Assembly (NCBI GenBank): GCA_035252155.1
Contig: DATFDL010000025.1
Span: 1 to 5,848 of the forward strand
Length of the DNA stretch: 5,848 bases
Origin: JAICLL01 sp035252155
Lineage (GTDB): Bacteria > Planctomycetota > Planctomycetia > Pirellulales > JAICIG01
Direction: 5' to 3'
Shown: positions 1 through 4,600 of the stretch, one piece after another
Numbering within the stretch: position 1 is the stretch's first letter
Layout of the letters: every line of letters begins with the position of its first letter
Translations under genes and position numbers: made by a program
The notes under the pieces: generated by a model
Databases searched by the model: none
What the model was told of the DNA's origin: nothing
What the model saw: only the letters and a program-made list of their open reading frames with translations

Positions 1-2
1 AG

Positions 3-206
3 TCGCCAATGGGTAGTCCCGAGCCTCTGGCACGTAACGATCGGCCGAGCCTGGCGGATTTGCCGACCTACGTGCCGCCGGAGCCAGAGTTGCGCGACCA
101 TTTAGGCCGCATGACTGCGAAAACTATCGAGACTTGGGAACGATGGTACCATCAATGGCATCGTGAAATCCGCGGGTACAACCCCAACTACAGCTTTAAC
201 ACGTGA
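3..206 (+). CDS. Short unrecognised ORF, possibly the 3' end of a gene entering from the left
   Basis: The frame is open from base 3, with an ATG at 9, and ends at TGA 204-206. From the ATG it encodes 65 residues. The start cannot be fixed because no upstream sequence is visible, so this may be a gene tail or a small complete gene. The N-terminal half is Pro-rich (LPTYVPPEPEL). The C-terminal half is polar and rich in aromatics (TIETWERWYHQWHREIRGYN), which suggests a short amphipathic helix. There is no signal peptide, transmembrane stretch or catalytic motif that I can name. It converges with the minus-strand gene ending at 238, leaving a 31-nt gap with no convincing terminator hairpin. I do not recognise the family, and it could be a chance ORF in GC-rich DNA. 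Confidence 0.35.
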   Translation, partial: SPMGSPEPLARNDRPSLADLPTYVPPEPELRDHLGRMTAKTIETWERWYHQWHREIRGYNPNYSFNT

Positions 207-237
207 CGGCACGAGTTCGCGCCCCACCAGGGTCAAC

Positions 238-685
238 CTAATCGCGAGATTCGTTAGGCGGCTCGGCCGGGTCGCGTTGCGAAGGCGTAAGTAGCCACCA
301 GACCGCGGCACATGCTGTTCCGCAAGCGAGTGCCAGTGGCCACGTGATCGTGGCCATTACGCGACCGGGGATGATTGCGAGTCGAATGTCGCCCCACAGC
401 CAGGGCCATGCCGGCACCCAAGTGAGGTGGGGTGACTCAGAGATCTGCGACAGCAGCATGAACGGAAGGAAGGCCGCCGGCAGGATCGCTCCGAGCCCGA
501 ATGCGCGCCGCACGCCCTTGCCTTCAAATGCGAGCATTGCGGCAAGGGTCTGGAAAGGTGAACGCCAACAGCGCGAAAGCCGCTCGCGCGGTTGCAGTCG
601 TCGTTTCGACCGTCGAGCCGATGGCCACCGACAGTAATCCGACACCGATCAGGAGCGTTCGGAGGGAGAAGCTGACCGGCTCCAT
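238..685 (-). pseudogene. Small polytopic membrane protein, planctomycete F-S-L-R-T type, interrupted by a frameshift
   Basis: Translation from ATG 685-683 gives MEPVSFSLRTLLIGVGLLSV and about 44 plausible residues, then runs out of frame to a stop at 524-526. A second minus frame, open from GTG 645 to TAG 238-240, is Arg-rich and implausible at first but becomes a convincing membrane protein from QTLAAMLAF onward. Skipping one base at about 553 joins them into a 148-residue protein with four likely helices (about 10-24, 34-53, 62-79, 110-132) and a hydrophilic acidic tail (PSQRDPAEPPNESRD). The segment EGKGVRRAFGLG between helices 2 and 3 matches the short basic loop I expect in small planctomycete membrane proteins of unknown function. 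The start lies 10 nt after the stop of the upstream gene and has no Shine-Dalgarno, suggesting coupled translation. A gene caller might instead report a 135-residue protein from GTG 645, whose first 31 residues would be out of register. It could be a true pseudogene, a sequencing error or, less likely, a +1 recoding site. Confidence 0.68.
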
Positions 686-695
686 TTTGGAACGT

Positions 696-938
696 TTACG
701 CCCAAAGGCCGGCTAGATGGGATAAAACCTCCGCCGTGGTATAGCGGCGCTCGTTCGATCGCGCGCGGCGGTCCAATTCCTCCTCGCTCACGTCGGGCGA
801 AACAGGCTCCCACTGCGAAAGATCGATCGCCGGGACAAAGTGGCCGAAAACACGGCCCCCCGCATCACACAGCACGAGCGTATCGGTGAGATTGTGAAGC
901 TTGGCAAGCAGTACATCATCGACAATCACGCGAGTCAT
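696..938 (-). CDS. Small antitoxin-like protein, planctomycete family of unknown function
   Basis: The ORF encodes 80 residues from ATG 938-936 to TAA 698-696. I chose this start because GGAGG (minus strand, 948-944) lies 5 nt upstream; longer in-frame starts up to 1052 would read through a palindromic hairpin and look non-coding. The N-terminal part (MTRVIVDDVLLAKLHNL) looks like a beta strand and helix. It is followed by LVLCDAGGRVFGHFVP, with a D-x-G-G-R turn, and an acidic-to-basic linker. The C-terminus SEEELDRRARSN then YTTAEVLSHL resembles the toxin-wrapping tails of small antitoxins. I recall similar short planctomycete proteins, sometimes next to RelE- or PIN-type toxins, but no toxin gene is adjacent here. 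It may share a transcript with the membrane gene that follows after 10 nt. Antitoxin function is inferred from shape only. Confidence 0.72.
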   Translation of the reverse strand: MTRVIVDDVLLAKLHNLTDTLVLCDAGGRVFGHFVPAIDLSQWEPVSPDVSEEELDRRARSNERRYTTAEVLSHLAGLWA

Positions 939-943
939 TTGAT

Positions 944-948
944 CCTCC
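944..948 (-). promoter_or_regulatory. Shine-Dalgarno of the antitoxin-like gene
   Basis: The minus strand reads GGAGG followed by ATCAA and then ATG at 938. This near-ideal ribosome binding site with 5-nt spacing fixes the 80-residue start over longer upstream alternatives. Confidence 0.7.
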
Positions 949-969
949 ACCACTATGGTAACCATCAAG

Positions 970-994
970 CACACCGGCTTCCATGCCGGTAGTG
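970..994. repeat. Palindromic hairpin with ACCGGC/GCCGGT stem
   Basis: ACCGGC (973-978) pairs with GCCGGT (985-990) across loop TTCCAT. CAC (970-972) pairs with GTG (992-994), leaving A991 bulged, for about 9 bp in all. It lies 31 nt upstream of the antitoxin-like start, within its likely 5' region, and is not followed by a T tract on either strand. Its sequence is unlike the four palindromes to its right. It may be a dispersed intergenic repeat or a leader structure. Confidence 0.5.
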
Positions 995-1022
995 TCCTCG
1001 CAGTGAGTTGGTCGCTGCTGGA

Positions 1023-1049
1023 CCCCATCCGCCTTGTGCGGATGGTGAA
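1023..1049 (+). repeat. REP-like palindrome, copy 1
   Basis: The stem CCATCCGC (1025-1032) / GCGGATGG (1038-1045) is 8 bp with loop CTTGT. The flanks are CC on the left and TGAA on the right. Compared with copy 2, the two innermost base pairs are different but still complementary, and the last loop base is T instead of C. Confidence 0.75.
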
Positions 1050-1095
1050 CAAGATGGAGAGCTAGAGCCGTACCCACAACTTAGCCCTGAATAGG

Positions 1096-1122
1096 CCCCA
1101 TCCAGCTTGCCTGGATGGTGAA
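1096..1122 (+). repeat. REP-like palindrome, copy 2
   Basis: The stem CCATCCAG (1098-1105) / CTGGATGG (1111-1118) has loop CTTGC, with flanks CC and TGAA. The 27-bp unit is an exact reverse complement of copy 3 at 1162-1188. It has the same orientation as copy 1. Confidence 0.8.
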
Positions 1123-1161
1123 TAAGACGGCACTTTGGTAAATCCGCAGCCGAAAATCTGC

Positions 1162-1188
1162 TTCACCATCCAGGCAAGCTGGATGGGG
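1162..1188 (-). repeat. REP-like palindrome, copy 3 (inverted)
   Basis: The stem CCATCCAG (1166-1173) / CTGGATGG (1179-1186) has loop GCAAG. It is the exact inverted copy of 1096-1122. The similarity to copy 4 begins further left, at TCTGCTTCACC (from 1157), so copies 3 and 4 share a 32-nt unit. Confidence 0.8.
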
Positions 1189-1228
1189 TCGTGGTCGTTT
1201 CCGCTTTTATTGCTAGCCCACCGTCTGC

Positions 1229-1255
1229 TTCACCATCGAGGCAAGCTCGATGGGG
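1229..1255 (-). repeat. REP-like palindrome, copy 4 (inverted)
   Basis: The stem CCATCGAG (1233-1240) / CTCGATGG (1246-1253) has loop GCAAG. Over the 32-nt unit 1224-1255 it differs from copy 3 (1157-1188) at only two bases, G1238 and C1248. These are paired with each other, so the stem is preserved. Confidence 0.8.
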
Positions 1256-1284
1256 TTGAGCCGACTCGTTACGACGATCACTGG

Positions 1285-1314
1285 CAGTTAGGAGACGAAC
1301 CCAGCCAGTTAGGA
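1285..1314 (+). promoter_or_regulatory. Direct 9-bp repeat, possible operator upstream of the small membrane gene
   Basis: CAGTTAGGA occurs at 1285-1293 and again at 1306-1314, a 21-bp interval or about two helical turns. The second copy overlaps the dyad GTTAG (1308-1312) / CTAAC (1318-1322). The position, 50-80 nt upstream of the ATG at 1367, suits a regulator site. No regulator is identified, and chance is possible. Confidence 0.25.
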
Positions 1315-1354
1315 AGGCTAACCGACGCCAACTACATGAGAGCGATCGAATCGC

Positions 1355-1360
1355 TACAAT
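1355..1360 (+). promoter_or_regulatory. Possible -10 box ahead of the gene at 1367
   Basis: TACAAT matches the bacterial -10 consensus at five of six positions. There is no recognisable -35 at normal spacing. Only 6 nt separate it from the ATG, so if used, the transcript would be nearly leaderless. Confidence 0.28.
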
Positions 1361-1366
1361 TCAGGC

Positions 1367-1642
1367 ATGGCCCTGCCCCGCATCCAATTCAAGCTGCGGA
1401 CGATCTTTTGGCTCACGACCGCGGTGGCGATGCTCTGTGCCACGGCGCAAGTCGAGGCGGTCAGCCTGCCGCCGGAGCCGGCGGCGAAATTCGCCGTTTT
1501 TCTCTGGATTGTGATGGCCACGCTGGCCATTTTCGATTCCAAACAGCCCCAGGATTTCCAACGCCCGCCGCCTGCGGATCGTGAATTGCACCAAGCTGAG
1601 GGATCAAAAACAGGCCGGCGAACGTCTACAATGGTAGAATAG
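1367..1642 (+). CDS. Small two-helix membrane protein with planctomycete F-K-L-R-T N-terminus
   Basis: The gene encodes 91 residues from ATG 1367 to TAG 1640-1642. The N-terminus PRIQFKLRTIFWLTTAVAML follows the pattern of small planctomycete membrane proteins in which a basic F-x-L-R-T segment leads straight into the first transmembrane helix (about residues 12-30). A Pro-rich loop (LPPEPAAK) follows, then a second helix, FAVFLWIVMATLAIF (about 42-56). The last 35 residues are polar, low in structure and probably cytoplasmic. There is no catalytic motif and I cannot assign a function. No clear Shine-Dalgarno precedes the ATG. The gene ends 27 nt before the large CDS on the same strand, so the two may be co-transcribed. 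The weak C-terminal half leaves room for the true gene being shorter or degraded. Confidence 0.55.
   Translation: MALPRIQFKLRTIFWLTTAVAMLCATAQVEAVSLPPEPAAKFAVFLWIVMATLAIFDSKQPQDFQRPPPADRELHQAEGSKTGRRTSTMVE
1627..1640 (+). promoter_or_regulatory. Tandem -10-like boxes ahead of the large CDS
   Basis: TACAAT (1627-1632) and TAGAAT (1635-1640) each match the -10 consensus at five of six positions, 30-40 nt upstream of the ATG at 1670. Neither has a clear -35. They overlap the 3' end of the preceding ORF. A dedicated promoter for the large gene is plausible but unproven. Confidence 0.3.
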
Positions 1643-1657
1643 AGGCAACCCCCACCT

Positions 1658-1662
1658 GAAGG
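1658..1662 (+). promoter_or_regulatory. Likely Shine-Dalgarno of the large CDS
   Basis: GAAGG lies 7 nt upstream of ATG 1670 and supports that start, which also precedes the basic segment and first membrane helix in the expected order. Confidence 0.5.
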
Positions 1663-1669
1663 TCTTCGC

Positions 1670-4600
1670 ATGGCAGCCGGAACTTCTACGCCCGTGTCGA
1701 ACCATCCGCGCCCCACGCCCCCCAACGGCGTCGATGGCAAGCTGGTCGAGTTCGACCAGTATATCGAGTCGCAGATCCACCGCACCCGCCGCCAGGTGAA
1801 GGGCGTCGATCTGTCGACTTCGTTGATGCTGCTGGCGGTCGGCACGCTCGTCTATCTGATGCTGGTGGCCCTGGCCGACCATTGGCTGGTTTCGGGCGGA
1901 TTGGGCTTTGCCGGGCGGCTGACGGCCTTCCTGGTGCTCGCCGCCGGCGTGACCTTCTACGTGGCGTGGCGAGTGGCCCCGCTGCTGGTGCGGCGAATCA
2001 ATCCGGTCTATGCGGCCCATACCATCGAACGCAGTCGGCCGGGCATCAAAAACAGCCTGATCAATTTTCTGCTGCTCCGCTCCAGTCCCACGGGACTCGC
2101 CCCGCGCGTCTACGAGGCGATGGAGGCGCAAGCCGTCAACGCGCTCACCGCGGTCCACAGCGACGTGCCGGTCGATCGCAAGCCGGTCATCCGCTTGCTG
2201 CTGGCGTTGATGGGCGTCGTCTTCTGCCTGGCACTGTACGCCATCATCTCGCCCAAAAGCCCGTTCGCGTCGTTTCGGCGCGTGGTGGCGCCTTGGTCCG
2301 ACGTCGCCTCGCCCACGCGAGTGAAAATCTCCGACGTGCAGCCGGGCGACGCCACCGGTTTCCACGATCAGCATGTGGCGGTCAGCGCCGAAGTGTCGGG
2401 CGTTCGCTCCGGCGAAAGCGTGACGCTCTATTACTCGACGCTCGACGGCCAGGTGATTCGCCGGCCGGCGCCGATGAGTCTGCCCGAAAACAGCTATCGC
2501 TTCACCGCCGAGCTGCCGCCTGACAGCCTCGGCCTGCAGCAAAATCTGGAGTATTGGATCGAAGCGGGCGACGCCGCCTCGCCGCATTTTCAGATCAAGG
2601 TCGAGACTCCGCCCTCGATCGTGGTCGACGAGCTCGTGTATGAGTATCCCAAGTATTCGGAGCTGCCGCCGCAACGGGTTGCGAAGCAAGGCGACATCCA
2701 GGCGCTCGAAGGCACGCGAGTCTCGCTGGCCGCCGCCGCCAATCAGAACATCCGCCGGGCCGATCTCGACTTTGAATGCGACGGGCGGAACGATCTGACG
2801 ATGAAAACCGACGGTCGCCGGGCCAGCGTCGCTTTCACGTTGGGACTCGACGCCAAAACCAACCGGCCCGAGCACGAGACCTATCAACTTCGCTTTACGA
2901 ACGGCGATGGGCACGAGAACCCAAAGCCGATTCGGTATACGATCGATGTCATCCGCGATTTGCCGCCGGAGGTCGAGCTGGTCGAGCCGCAACTCGACCC
3001 CACCGAAGAGACTCCGCTGAAGGCGGGCAGTCCGTTCCGCCTAACGGTGCGGGCTTCGGATCCCGACTTTAAGCTGGCAGCAGTCAAACTACACGCGCGG
3101 CGAACGGGGCTGCGGCTGCTCGAAGAAAAGCTGCTGGCCGAGCCGCGGGCCGGCGAGTTCACCCGCGATTTCATCCTCGATAGCCGCACGCTGGCCCTCA
3201 AGCCGGGCGACAGCATCGAGCTCTGGGCGAGCGCCGACGATAACAAGCAGCCCGAGGCGAATCACGTCGAAACGCCGCACTACACGCTGCGCATCACATC
3301 GCCCGACGCTCGGCCCCAGCCCGATCAATTGGCCAAGAACGATCGGCAGCGGCAGCCGAACGATCGCGATCAGCAACCGCGCGACGATCAGCCAAAGCAA
3401 CCGGCCGAGCGAAACGCCGACGACCGGCAGCAGCAGGATCAACAGCCGGGCGAAGAAGGACAACAAGGCGGCGCCCAGGGCGAGCAAAAACAAAACAAGC
3501 AGCAACAGCAAGGCGGCCAGAACGACGAGGCCCAAGAGGGCGGCGAGGGCGAGCCATCGGGTAAGAAAGACGACGCCCGCGGCGCGAAAGGAAATAACAA
3601 GGATACGGGCGGCGACAACTCGCGCGAAGCCAACGAAGGCGAAGGGCAAGGCAAGCAGGGAGAAAACGCTGAGCGTCAGGGCGAGGGCGGGCAGCCGTCG
3701 GACGAGCAGCAGCGGGTCGATCCAAATCGCGATCCCGGCAAGGCGTTTGAAAAGATCCTCGAACACCTGAACAAAGACCAGCAGCAGGGCGACAAGAACC
3801 AAGAACAACCGCCGCAAGACAGCGCCGGCCAAGAGCAGAATCGCGACAAGAGCAACGACGCCGAGCAGTCGGGCAAAAACGCCGGCCAAGATCAACGTTC
3901 GCAGCAAGAGCAGCGGCCGGAAGGCAAAGAGAACCAGACCGGTGAGCGCCAGCCCGGCGACCAACAGTCGACTCAGGAACAAAACGGCCAAGACCAATCG
4001 GCGGCGGGTGAGAAACAAGAAGACGAGCCCGGCAATCAAGTCGCGCCGTCGGGCGGCAAGCAGCGGCAATCTGCGGGCAAACCGAAGCAGGCCGGCGATG
4101 AGCAGCGTGCCAAGGACGAAGGTAAGAGCGTCGAGCGAAACCTCGCCCAAAAGAAGGAAAAGAACGACGACGCGCGTGACGGCCAATCGCCCGACGATCA
4201 GGCCGACGGCCAGCCCGATGAAAAGCAAGCGGCAAAGCCCAAGCCCAAGCCCGGCAAGGAACAAACCAACGCTGGGCCGGGCGATGATGAGGGCGACAAA
4301 GCCGAGGGCGAGCAAGCCCAGGGCGACATGCCGCGGCCGGGCGGAAAGACCGGCAAGCAGTCGTCCGACGGCGATCAGCAGCAGGCCGAAAAATCGGGCG
4401 AACGAAGCAACGCCGGAGAGCAGCGTAAGCCGCAGGTGGGCGACGGCAAACAGCCGAATCGCGAGGCCGAAGACGGCGACGAAAGCGCCAAGCCCGCCGA
4501 CGGCGAGCAAGAGCCGCAGAAGGGCGAGGGCGATCAGGCCAGCGGCTTCGGTGAGAAGGACGAGAAGAGCCCGCGCGAACACGGTCCCGATCGCGAGCAC

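Noticed and set aside
344..716. Plus-strand ORFs opposite the frameshifted membrane gene
   Set aside because: Arg/Ala/Ser-rich shadows. The minus strand carries the recognisable membrane protein in two joinable frames.
939..1052. 118-residue version of the antitoxin-like protein starting at 1052
   Set aside because: The extra 38 residues would be encoded by part of a palindrome copy and the second hairpin, and the strong GGAGG sits before the internal ATG at 938.
1023..1255. CRISPR array
   Set aside because: Only four units, in two opposite orientations. Each unit is itself a palindrome, and units 3 and 4 even share part of the would-be spacer. No cas genes are visible.
1023..1255. Integron attC sites
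   Set aside because: The hairpins lack the attC architecture of paired core sites with extrahelical bases, are too short and enclose no cassettes.
939..1366. Hidden toxin gene next to the antitoxin-like gene
   Set aside because: No frame in this spacer gives a coherent small basic protein; it is occupied by hairpins, repeats and possible promoter sequence.
1135..1584. 149-residue plus-strand ORF crossing the palindromes
   Set aside because: It translates two palindrome copies and runs out of frame through the F-K-L-R-T gene; no coherent protein features.
1604..2992. 462-residue minus-strand ORF
   Set aside because: Antisense to the N-terminal membrane and beta domains of the large CDS. It is His/Arg/Gln-rich with no domain pattern, while the sense frame has clear helices and motifs.
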